This document shows, one piece after another, positions 1 through 5,337 of a stretch of DNA of 5,337 nt (positions are counted from its first letter, which is position 1; every line of letters starts with the position of its first letter). The notes under the pieces are model-generated. The model was not told the DNA's origin. It saw only the letters and a list, made by a program, of their open reading frames with translations, and searched no databases. The stretch comes from Cytophagaceae bacterium (GTDB taxonomy: Bacteria; Bacteroidota; Bacteroidia; Cytophagales; Spirosomataceae): NCBI GenBank assembly GCA_947461155.1, contig CANHKE010000122.1, positions 1 through 5,337 of the forward strand. The letters are read 5' to 3'. Both the position numbers and the translations under genes were made by a program.

Positions 1-58
1 AATCGTGATGTTCTTGTTTTGTGTCTTGGTGATGCTTTATCGCGCTTTTTTGCGCTAA
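1..58 (+). CDS. Possible 3' end of a membrane protein gene (partial, weak)
   Basis: From base 2 one plus-strand frame is open to a TAA at 56-58 and reads IVMFLFCVLVMLYRAFLR. This is a strongly hydrophobic stretch followed by a basic tail, as in a C-terminal membrane helix that ends in the cytoplasm. If real, the gene would converge on the minus-strand gene whose stop begins at base 59, with no gap between them. Eighteen codons cannot identify a family. Frame 1 is also open across this stretch, so chance is a fair alternative. No start codon for a minus-strand gene is visible here. Otherwise the stretch holds nothing recognisable. Confidence 0.25.
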   Translation, partial: IVMFLFCVLVMLYRAFLR

Positions 59-1105
59 TTAGCGTAAGCCAAATTTGCACCAATTCGCTTGAGCGAATTT
101 AATGGCAGATTTGTCTTTGGTTTTTGACTTGACAAAATCGCATAAATATTGATACTCTTTTGGACCAGGAGCACTCGGAAGTACGTCGATTAATTCCTCT
201 ATAACCTTGATGGCAGCCATGGCCTTCTTTTGCTTGAATAGCAGGATACTCTCAGCCATCCACGTGCGTCGAATGATGGAGCCTTTATCAATTCCCGCTT
301 TGGCCATTTGATCCTTTAATTTTGCAACCTCTACAGCCGTTAATTTATTGACCTGCGAACTTGTCATCACAATCTGAAACACATTTTCATAAATCATTTT
401 GACTAATGATGGATCCGCGATACGATTGTATTGCGCTAAATGACTAACGAAGTAATCAAATAGGGCATTGTTATTATTCATCATCACCATTTGAATGATG
501 TTTAATGCACTTTGGCTTACATATTGATTGGTCGGCATCACTTTGATCAATTCATTGACCACCTTTAGATTCGTAGTCGAATCTCCCGTCAAACGGGCAA
601 ATTGTGCGTAGTTCAACAAAAACGCAAAACTGCGTTCACCCCCTTTAAATTTAATGGCAAAATTAGTTGACTGTTCAGCTGGATTTGCGGCTTTTTGCGC
701 AATGCTATTAACATTGATGATGCTATTTTCCTTTTCTCCAAATGCTTTAGCCTGAATCAATTTCATGCTTTTGGGTTCAAAAAATAGAAAGGTTGGCGTG
801 GCATTAATGATGATTTTTAATTGTTGCAACGCTTTTTGATTTTCAGGCTTTCGGATATCCAACTGAAAATTTACAAAACTGGTGTTGTATAAATTGCCTA
901 CTTGCGGTTGGGAAAAAGTCCCTTTGAATGAATTACAAATATGGCAATCAGGTGCATATACCTCAACAAAAAGCAATTTGTTTTGCTGTTTGGCCGTATT
1001 GATAGCCACTTGCAAACTGGTTGATTTGATGAAATTTATTCCTTTTTGTGCTTGGACTTGTGAGGCTATTAGGAAAAAAATGAAGACGTATTTTAGTAAA
1101 CGCAT
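59..1105 (-). CDS. Exported thioredoxin-fold protein with helical C-terminal tail
   Basis: The 348-residue protein starts at an ATG. It has a typical signal peptide: basic MRLLK, a hydrophobic core at residues 6-14, and a likely cleavage after SQVQA at residue 19. There is no lipobox cysteine, so I expect a soluble periplasmic protein. Residues about 25-130 form a thioredoxin-like domain resembling the Thioredoxin_7 group. It shows a strand LLFVEVYAPDC, the redox motif C54-H-I-C57, and the cis-proline turn TPT with P104. Residues about 150-348 contain no second catalytic motif. They are rich in helical, possibly TPR-like, segments and carry two further cysteines (C322, C343). The likely role is thiol-disulfide exchange or protein folding in the periplasm; the substrate is unknown. 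It lies 9 nt downstream of gldC on the same strand and is probably cotranscribed with it. No convincing terminator follows it. Confidence 0.85.
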   Translation of the reverse strand: MRLLKYVFIFFLIASQVQAQKGINFIKSTSLQVAINTAKQQNKLLFVEVYAPDCHICNSFKGTFSQPQVGNLYNTSFVNFQLDIRKPENQKALQQLKIIINATPTFLFFEPKSMKLIQAKAFGEKENSIINVNSIAQKAANPAEQSTNFAIKFKGGERSFAFLLNYAQFARLTGDSTTNLKVVNELIKVMPTNQYVSQSALNIIQMVMMNNNNALFDYFVSHLAQYNRIADPSLVKMIYENVFQIVMTSSQVNKLTAVEVAKLKDQMAKAGIDKGSIIRRTWMAESILLFKQKKAMAAIKVIEELIDVLPSAPGPKEYQYLCDFVKSKTKDKSAIKFAQANWCKFGLR

Positions 1106-1114
1106 ACCGTGGTA

Positions 1115-1465
1115 TTATTGGCCTTTTGATGCAGCCGTGATTTCTTTTTTCAAGTTTTGGGATAATTTTTTACAAACCTGTTCTACTTCAAACGCAAATT
1201 CGGTATCGCCTGTGGCTTGTAAAGCCGCATCTCCCACAGTTCCCATAATTTCAATAAAGAATCGCTTCATGTCGAGCATTTCCATATCCTTTGTCCATAA
1301 AGGTAACGCAAGTGTACCTTTGTGATAGGGATCCCAAGTGGCTACTAAAATGGCCTTGGTTTCTTCAATACCTTCGTTTGGATTGTCTGTCGCCGACCAA
1401 GATATTTGTTCAGGTATGCTGTTTTCGTCTAATTGGATATCAAAATGGATTTCAGAATGTTTCAT
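1115..1465 (-). CDS. gldC: Gliding motility protein GldC
   Basis: This is a 116-residue cytoplasmic-type protein with no signal peptide or membrane segment. It matches the GldC pattern I know from Bacteroidota: an N-terminus of the form MK.SEI..DI.LDEN.IPE (residues 1-19), then W-S-A (23-25), EETKA (34-38) and the hallmark LWTKDM (56-61) followed by an acidic-helical C-terminus. GldC supports gliding motility in Flavobacterium johnsoniae, but its molecular role is not well defined. I chose the ATG at 1465. The frame can be extended 13 codons to a TTG at 1504, but that extension (ESHQTNEKQTPE) is low-complexity and absent from the family pattern. Its DNA also carries a direct repeat with an 11-nt period that does not respect codons. 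gldC is probably the first gene of a two-gene unit with the thioredoxin-like gene downstream, and it is divergent from cinA. Confidence 0.9.
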   Translation of the reverse strand: MKHSEIHFDIQLDENSIPEQISWSATDNPNEGIEETKAILVATWDPYHKGTLALPLWTKDMEMLDMKRFFIEIMGTVGDAALQATGDTEFAFEVEQVCKKLSQNLKKEITAASKGQ

Positions 1466-1471
1466 TTCAGG

Positions 1472-1491
1472 CGTTTGTTTTTCGTTTGTTT
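1472..1491 (-). repeat. Direct repeat in the gldC leader
   Basis: Two exact 9-bp copies read AAACAAACG on the gldC strand, at 1483-1491 and 1472-1480. They are separated by two A residues and end 6 nt before the gldC ATG. The 11-bp period is close to one helical turn and is not a multiple of three. This fits an untranslated leader or a protein-binding site better than coding DNA. In Bacteroidota, A-rich leaders often replace the Shine-Dalgarno signal, so a translational role is also possible. Confidence 0.5.
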
Positions 1492-1517
1492 GATGTGATT
1501 CCAAACCAAATAAATCG

Positions 1518-1525
1518 TATTTTCG
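1518..1525 (+). promoter_or_regulatory. Possible -7 box for cinA
   Basis: TATTTTCG matches the Bacteroidota -7 consensus TAnnTTTG with one mismatch. It would place the transcript start about 14 nt before the cinA ATG. I see no good TTG at the -33 distance, so this is a weak call. It lies only a few bases from the opposing candidate box for gldC. Confidence 0.25.
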
Positions 1526-1527
1526 TA

Positions 1528-1535
1528 CAAAAGTA
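1528..1535 (-). promoter_or_regulatory. Candidate -7 box for gldC
   Basis: On the minus strand TACTTTTG is an exact match to the Bacteroidota -7 consensus TAnnTTTG. Transcription would begin near 1521, giving a leader of about 55 nt before the ATG at 1465. A transcript starting there would still include the upstream TTG at 1504, so the box does not by itself settle the gldC start. No clear -33 TTG is present; that position would fall inside the start of cinA. Confidence 0.45.
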
Positions 1536-1545
1536 AGAAAACTAA

Positions 1546-2799
1546 ATGGTTCGAGCAGAAATTATTACCATTGGCGATGAGATTCTATACGGTCAAATTC
1601 TTGACACGAACACGCAATGGATTAGTCTTGAACTTGATAAATTAGGCATAAAAACCGTCCGTAAATCATCCGTTGGAGATCAAAAAGCTGAAATTGTTCA
1701 AATTTTAACGGAAGCGCAACAACGTGCGGATGTGGTATTTATTACTGGTGGTTTAGGTCCAACTAAGGATGATTTAACGAAGAAAATTCTAGCCGAGTTC
1801 TTTTCTTGTTCGCTAGCATATCATCCTGAGGCTTTGCAAGATGTTACAGAATTCTTTGCCAAAAGAGGGCGTGAATTGAGTGATATAAATCGGGATCAGG
1901 CATTATTACCCACTAAATGTACATTTATCCCGAATAAACAAGGTACTGCACCTGCTATGTGGTTTAATGAACATGAGACCATTTGGGTTTCCATGCCAGG
2001 TGTCCCATTTGAAATGAAGGCCATTATGGAGACCGAAGTGCTTCCTCGATTGGTTAAGTATTTTAAATTACCTGTAATCGTTCATCAAGTTGTAAAGACA
2101 GTTGGCATTGGAGAATCCTACCTCTCTGACTTAATCCAAGATTGGGAATTGCAACTGCCTGAACATATTAAATTGGCCTATTTGCCTTCTTTGGGTATTG
2201 TCAAACTACGTTTAACTGGATTTGGCGATTCGGCGGAGCGTTTGCACGCACAAATTTCGAGTGAATACGAAAAAGTTATGCCGCTGATTAAATCCTATGT
2301 TTTTGGATATGAAAAGGATGAGTTGGCGGATATGGTAGGTAAATTATTAGTATCCCAACAAGCCACCTTGGCTGTAGCGGAAAGCTGTACAGGTGGTTAT
2401 TTAGCTCATCAATTTACTCAGCATGCAGGGTGTTCTTCCTATTTTCTAGGTGGGGTACTCGCCTATGCAAATGATGTCAAAATAAATCAATTGGGTGTTT
2501 CTTCGGATATTTTAAGCCAAGACGGCGCCGTGAGTGATACGTGTGCCATTGCCATGGCATCGGGTGCACGGCAATTGACTGGCAGTACATTTGCCTTGGC
2601 TACGACAGGTATTGCAGGACCTGATGGTGGAACGGAAGAAAAACCCGTTGGAACAATTTGGATTGCCTTGGCACATCCTACTGGCGTCATTGCACGAAAA
2701 TTAACGATGGGTGGCACACGCATTCAAAATATACATTTAACGTCATTAACGGCAATTAATTTGTTAAGACGATTTTTATTAAACGAATTGGCTGAATAA
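1546..2799 (+). CDS. cinA: CinA: two-domain nicotinamide-nucleotide amidohydrolase / competence-damage protein
   Basis: This is a 417-residue cytoplasmic protein of normal full length for two-domain CinA. The N-terminal MoCF-biosynthesis-like domain (residues about 4-170) has the GDE motif at 10-12, then GQILDTN (16-22) and TGGLGPTKDD (67-76). In the family this part is linked to ADP-ribose pyrophosphatase activity. The C-terminal PncC-type domain (about 255-412) has AESCTGG (278-284), the YANDVK segment (307-312) and TTGIAGPDGGTEEKPVGT (353-370). These are hallmarks of the enzyme that deamidates nicotinamide mononucleotide to nicotinate mononucleotide in pyridine-nucleotide salvage. All key segments look intact. 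The start gives the standard MVRAEIITIGDE opening, and an A-rich stretch precedes it without a Shine-Dalgarno motif. The E2 gene starts one base after its stop, so the two are probably cotranscribed and coupled. The competence name is historical and does not imply natural transformation here. Confidence 0.95.
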   Translation: MVRAEIITIGDEILYGQILDTNTQWISLELDKLGIKTVRKSSVGDQKAEIVQILTEAQQRADVVFITGGLGPTKDDLTKKILAEFFSCSLAYHPEALQDVTEFFAKRGRELSDINRDQALLPTKCTFIPNKQGTAPAMWFNEHETIWVSMPGVPFEMKAIMETEVLPRLVKYFKLPVIVHQVVKTVGIGESYLSDLIQDWELQLPEHIKLAYLPSLGIVKLRLTGFGDSAERLHAQISSEYEKVMPLIKSYVFGYEKDELADMVGKLLVSQQATLAVAESCTGGYLAHQFTQHAGCSSYFLGGVLAYANDVKINQLGVSSDILSQDGAVSDTCAIAMASGARQLTGSTFALATTGIAGPDGGTEEKPVGTIWIALAHPTGVIARKLTMGGTRIQNIHLTSLTAINLLRRFLLNELAE

Positions 2800-2800
2800 T

Positions 2801-4069
2801 ATGGCGCTAACGGAAATCATTATGCCCAAAATGGGTGAAAGTATCATGGAGGCCACTGTTTTAAACTGGTTAAAACAACCTGGTGACTTTATAGAAGCAG
2901 ACGAATTTATTCTTGAAGTCGCGACTGATAAAATTGATACGGAGGTTCCTTCCCCGGTGGCTGGATATTTGAAACAAATATTAATTCCAGAAGGTCAAAT
3001 TGCAACCATTGGTAAAGCAATCTGTGTGATCGATGCTTCTGAAGATACGGCAATTGAATCCAAAGGTTTTTCAAGTGAAGAAGTCTTTCATCCGGAACCT
3101 GAATTAACGGCATTATTGGACTTAAGTCTAGGAAATTTTGATGGCGCCGAGGTCAAATCTAATCCTTGGGTTTCGCCATTGATTAAGCAAATATGCCTAC
3201 AAGAAAGTGTATCTCAGCGTGAATTGAGTGGTATTCGTGGGTCGGGTTTGGATGGGCGCGTGACGAAGAAAGATGTATTGAATTACATCGCCGTTCGGAA
3301 TTCGAAGCGCATGACCGCTTCAGGTACTCTTAGTCAAGGCCCTGGATTGCGTTTGCCTGGTGATGAGGTGAATGAAATGGATCGGATGCGTAAAATGATT
3401 TCGGAACGAATGTCAGATTCGAAACGCATTTCTCCACATGTGACGTCATTTTTGGAAGCGGATTTAACGAATATGGTTACATGGCGCGAAGAAATTAAAA
3501 TGACGTTTCTTGAGAAATACAAGGAACCAATTACCTATACGCCACTCCTATTTATGGCTACGGCCAAGGCGATTAAGGACTTTCCAGGGATCAATATTTC
3601 GGTGGAAGGAAATTACATCGTTCAGCACCAACAAATCAATATTGGGATGGCGGTTGCTCTGCCCAACGGAAATTTAATTGTTCCGGTCATTCATCATGTA
3701 GATCAATTGTCATTGCTTGAATTAACGCAGAAGGTTAATGATTTAACAGCACGGGCGCGCAAGAATAAATTAACGCCCGCTGATTTGGAAGGTGGAACGT
3801 ATACCATTTCCAATATTGGGGGTTTCGGAAATTTAATGGGTACGCCAATTATCGTTCAACCACAGGTAGGCATCCTGGCTTTTGGAATTATTGAAAAAAA
3901 GCCAGCTGTGATAACGGGGGCCAATGGAGAAGATCAGATAGCGATTCGCCAGAAGATGTTTATTTCACATTCCTATGACCATCGGGTAGTCGATGGGTCC
4001 CTTGGTGGAGGATTCCTTAAACGGGTGTCTGATTACCTTGAAAAGTTTCAAGCGGACTTTGAGCTTTAA
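2801..4069 (+). CDS. 2-oxoacid dehydrogenase complex E2, dihydrolipoamide acyltransferase
   Basis: This is a 422-residue cytoplasmic E2 core subunit that moves an acyl group from lipoyl to CoA. Residues 1-77 form one lipoyl domain, with K44 in EVATDKIDTEVPSP as the lipoylation site. A short acidic linker, not the usual Ala/Pro-rich type, runs to about 120. Next is a peripheral subunit-binding domain for E1 or E3 (about 122-160, from NPWVSPLIKQI to GSGLDGRVTKKDV). The catalytic domain is about 192-418, with the active-site motif H394-R-V-V-D398-G. The MALTEIIMPKMGES opening is canonical, so the start is secure. The substrate could be pyruvate or branched-chain 2-oxoacids. The DHRVVDG motif followed by SLGGGF differs from the DHRLIDGRE-type motif of 2-oxoglutarate E2, making succinyltransferase less likely. 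No E1 or E3 gene is visible in the window. It follows cinA by one base and ends at a strong terminator. Confidence 0.93.
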   Translation: MALTEIIMPKMGESIMEATVLNWLKQPGDFIEADEFILEVATDKIDTEVPSPVAGYLKQILIPEGQIATIGKAICVIDASEDTAIESKGFSSEEVFHPEPELTALLDLSLGNFDGAEVKSNPWVSPLIKQICLQESVSQRELSGIRGSGLDGRVTKKDVLNYIAVRNSKRMTASGTLSQGPGLRLPGDEVNEMDRMRKMISERMSDSKRISPHVTSFLEADLTNMVTWREEIKMTFLEKYKEPITYTPLLFMATAKAIKDFPGINISVEGNYIVQHQQINIGMAVALPNGNLIVPVIHHVDQLSLLELTQKVNDLTARARKNKLTPADLEGGTYTISNIGGFGNLMGTPIIVQPQVGILAFGIIEKKPAVITGANGEDQIAIRQKMFISHSYDHRVVDGSLGGGFLKRVSDYLEKFQADFEL

Positions 4070-4105
4070 AACAAAAAGGCCGTCAATTGACGGCCTTTTT
4101 GTTTT
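4068..4105. terminator. Bidirectional intrinsic terminator
   Basis: This is a perfect 38-bp palindrome with 19-bp arms (4068-4086 and 4087-4105). Its GC-rich core GGCCGTCAA / TTGACGGCC is flanked by AAAACAAAAA on one side and TTTTTGTTTT on the other. Read in either direction it gives a stable hairpin followed by a U-rich tract. It therefore suits both the plus-strand E2 gene, whose TAA overlaps its left edge, and the minus-strand desaturase, whose TAA (4105-4107) overlaps its right edge. Confidence 0.95.
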
Positions 4106-4866
4106 TAAAATTTAGCGTTCGGGTCCTTTACATTCATGCGAATAATACGCAACCAGGTCAATAATTTAACCATTGGGTAGGTTGGATCAAATTCAAACCA
4201 CTTAGTAGCAAAATTGACGCGATTCGGAAGTTTATGATGGTTGTTTTGGAATAACTCGCCCATCATGATGACATCAAATACCAATGAATTTTTTGAGTGG
4301 TCGTGATTGTCATAATTCTGATATCCGTATTTATGTCCAGACCAATTAACAATGGCACCATGTACTGGGCCCATTAAAAAATGGACAGGTAGCAGAAAGA
4401 AGAATGCCCAATGCATGTCAAAATAGATGAATGCGACAATGTATAATGAAGCATAAGCAACACCCCATCCAACACGTGAGTACCAAGAATCCCCAATTTT
4501 TTCAATCGTTTTAGAGACTGGATATTCATGTTCGAAACGATCCTCAACGGGTTGTTTACGATTTAGAACTGCATTATAAATGTCTTTTGTCTTCCACATC
4601 ATCGTAAATACATTGCTCGAAAACATTGGTGAATGTGGATCTTTAGCAGTATCCGAGAACGCATGATGCATACGGTGTAAAATGGCATATGCGCGCGGAC
4701 TTAAGAAAGAGGATCCTTGAGAAAGGTAAGTTAAGAAGTAGAAAAATTTCTCCCAGAACTTGCTCATCAAAAACATTTTGTGAGCGGAATAGCGATGTAA
4801 AAAGAAAGTTTGACTAAATAATGAAATGTACCAGTGAATGACAAATGCGGGAAGAACTAATTGCAT
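4105..4866 (-). CDS. Acyl-CoA (fatty acid) desaturase, membrane di-iron family
   Basis: This 253-residue integral membrane protein should introduce a cis double bond into fatty acyl chains and so tune membrane fluidity. It carries the histidine boxes of the stearoyl-CoA desaturase-like family: HRYSAH (24-29), HRMHH (64-68) and a third box QNNHH (207-211). Additional histidines lie in the NWSGHK segment (H178). Hydrophobic segments are seen at about 3-22, 41-57, 133-150 and 152-174. The third box has Gln207 where many family members have His. The ATG at 4866 is the only reasonable start, because an in-frame TAA lies at 4876-4878. The N-terminus before box 1 is short. The gene faces the E2 gene and shares its terminator. 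It lies downstream of rsmE on the same strand, behind a 90-bp gap with its own candidate promoter. Positional specificity (delta-9 is likely) cannot be read from sequence. Confidence 0.92.
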   Translation of the reverse strand: MQLVLPAFVIHWYISLFSQTFFLHRYSAHKMFLMSKFWEKFFYFLTYLSQGSSFLSPRAYAILHRMHHAFSDTAKDPHSPMFSSNVFTMMWKTKDIYNAVLNRKQPVEDRFEHEYPVSKTIEKIGDSWYSRVGWGVAYASLYIVAFIYFDMHWAFFFLLPVHFLMGPVHGAIVNWSGHKYGYQNYDNHDHSKNSLVFDVIMMGELFQNNHHKLPNRVNFATKWFEFDPTYPMVKLLTWLRIIRMNVKDPNAKF

Positions 4867-4889
4867 AAAGATTTTTTAAATTTAAAGTA

Positions 4890-4897
4890 CAAATTTA
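4890..4897 (-). promoter_or_regulatory. Candidate -7 box for the desaturase gene
   Basis: On the minus strand TAAATTTG matches the Bacteroidota -7 consensus TAnnTTTG exactly. Transcription would begin near 4884, leaving a leader of about 18 nt before the ATG. No clear TTG is found at the -33 spacing, where an inverted repeat sits instead. The region is very AT-rich, so a chance match is possible. Confidence 0.45.
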
Positions 4898-4909
4898 AGT
4901 ATCATTTTT

Positions 4910-4929
4910 CCTTTAAATTGTTTTAAAGG
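4910..4929. repeat. 20-bp inverted repeat upstream of the desaturase promoter
   Basis: Two perfect 8-bp arms, CCTTTAAA (4910-4917) and TTTAAAGG (4922-4929), flank the 4-nt spacer TTGT. The repeat lies in the gap between rsmE and the desaturase gene. It is 13 bp upstream of the candidate -7 box, so it covers the -33 region. It could be an operator or a weak hairpin at the end of the rsmE transcript. No U-tract follows on the rsmE strand (GAAAAATG instead), which argues against an intrinsic terminator. Confidence 0.45.
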
Positions 4930-4956
4930 CTATTTCTTTTCTGATTTTTGTCAGAT

Positions 4957-5337
4957 TTAATTTTGTTCATGCACCAAGTGAACACCTATGGTAGCCGCTA
5001 TGCAAGCAGTTTCTGTGCGTAAAATGGATTTTCCTAAACTAAAAGGTTCCCAATTTGACTGAATTAACGCCTTTGTTTCTTCAGGACTAAAATCTCCTTC
5101 AGGGCCAATTAGAATGTGGTAACACCGGTTAAGGTGCATTTGTTTTGCTAACGAATTAATCGGCGAATCTGAAATGTGCGCAAAAAGATACTGAGCGCTT
5201 TCGGTTGATTTAGCCGCTCCCATATATGTATTTAATGGAACTATGGGCGTGATTTCTGGCAAAAATAAATTTTTCGATTGCTTAAGCGCCGCAATGGCTA
5301 TTTTTTCGAGTCGGTGTAACTTGATTTCTTTCCGTTC
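4957..5337 (-). CDS. rsmE: RsmE, 16S rRNA (uracil-1498-N3)-methyltransferase, C-terminal part
   Basis: The frame is open from the right edge of the window to a TAA at 4957-4959, giving 126 residues. That is about half of a normal RsmE of roughly 235-250 residues. The enzyme uses S-adenosylmethionine to methylate N3 of U1498 in 16S rRNA. The visible part is the SPOUT-fold catalytic domain. It begins with a basic segment ending in EKIAIAALKQSKNLFLP (in-window residues 11-27). The cofactor-knot motifs IGPEGDFS (77-84) and LGKSILRTETA (101-111) follow. A TTG at 5262 could be taken as a start, but the matching upstream residues show it is an internal leucine codon. The start and the N-terminal RNA-binding domain lie outside the window. 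It is on the same strand as the desaturase gene, which probably has its own promoter. Confidence 0.93.
   Translation of the reverse strand, partial: ERKEIKLHRLEKIAIAALKQSKNLFLPEITPIVPLNTYMGAAKSTESAQYLFAHISDSPINSLAKQMHLNRCYHILIGPEGDFSPEETKALIQSNWEPFSLGKSILRTETACIAATIGVHLVHEQN

Noticed and set aside
45..55. GCGC-TTTTTT-GCGC repeat near the left edge
   Set aside because: The stem is 4 bp and self-complementary, and the T-run lies in the loop, so it is not a convincing terminator for either strand.
82..99. Inverted repeat AATTCGCT / AGCGAATT near the 3' end of the thioredoxin-like gene
   Set aside because: It lies inside the coding sequence and is AT-rich, with no U-tract after it on the gene strand, so I do not call it a terminator. 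It may be chance.
1104..1115. Small dyad ATACC-GT-GGTAT between gldC and the thioredoxin-like gene
   Set aside because: The arms are only 5 bp with a 2-nt centre, too small for a hairpin or an operator call.
882..1325. Plus-strand open frame of 147 codons
   Set aside because: It lies antisense to gldC and the thioredoxin-like gene, both well supported, and its translation has no recognisable domain.
1291..1536. Plus-strand open frame of 81 codons
   Set aside because: It is antisense to gldC and its leader, and looks like a shadow of the opposite strand.
2487..2723. Minus-strand open frame inside cinA
   Set aside because: It is entirely antisense to conserved CinA catalytic motifs, with no independent support.
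2907..3113. Minus-strand open frame inside the E2 gene
   Set aside because: It is antisense to the lipoyl domain and linker, and has no family resemblance.
3334..3522. Minus-strand open frame inside the E2 gene
   Set aside because: It is antisense to the E2 catalytic domain and shows no features of its own.
4941..4954. Short dyad CTGA / TCAG just after the rsmE stop
   Set aside because: The 4-bp stem is too weak to call a terminator.

Overview
The window looks like ordinary chromosomal DNA from a gliding-type member of the Bacteroidota, possibly Cytophagales. The evidence is a recognisable gldC gliding-motility gene, AT-rich DNA with A-rich leaders and no Shine-Dalgarno motifs, and upstream boxes that fit the Bacteroidota -7 consensus TAnnTTTG. 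The genus assignment is inference. I see no mobile element, CRISPR array, tRNA, rRNA or phage gene.

Layout from left to right. Positions 1-58 may hold the last 18 codons of a plus-strand membrane protein that converges on the next gene, but this is weak. A minus-strand pair follows: gldC (1115-1465) and, 9 nt downstream of it, an exported thioredoxin-fold protein with a long helical tail (59-1105). A divergent control region of about 80 bp (1466-1545) separates gldC from a plus-strand pair. That pair is full-length two-domain cinA (1546-2799) and, one base later, a lipoyl-bearing 2-oxoacid dehydrogenase E2 acyltransferase (2801-4069). A perfect 38-bp palindrome (4068-4105) acts as a shared bidirectional terminator. 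It also serves the minus-strand acyl-CoA desaturase (4105-4866), whose stop codon overlaps its edge. A 90-bp AT-rich gap holds the likely desaturase promoter and a 20-bp inverted repeat. The window ends inside the C-terminal half of rsmE (4957 to the right edge, minus strand), whose start lies outside.

The genes do mostly separate jobs: motility, envelope redox or folding, NMN salvage, 2-oxoacid oxidation, membrane lipid desaturation and 16S rRNA methylation. cinA and the E2 gene are probably translationally coupled. A link through NAD supply is possible but not shown.

No undescribed multi-gene system is evident. The points most worth a second look are the gldC/thioredoxin pairing, the direct repeat in the gldC leader that argues for the downstream start, the inverted repeat at the desaturase promoter, and the Gln-variant third histidine box of the desaturase.
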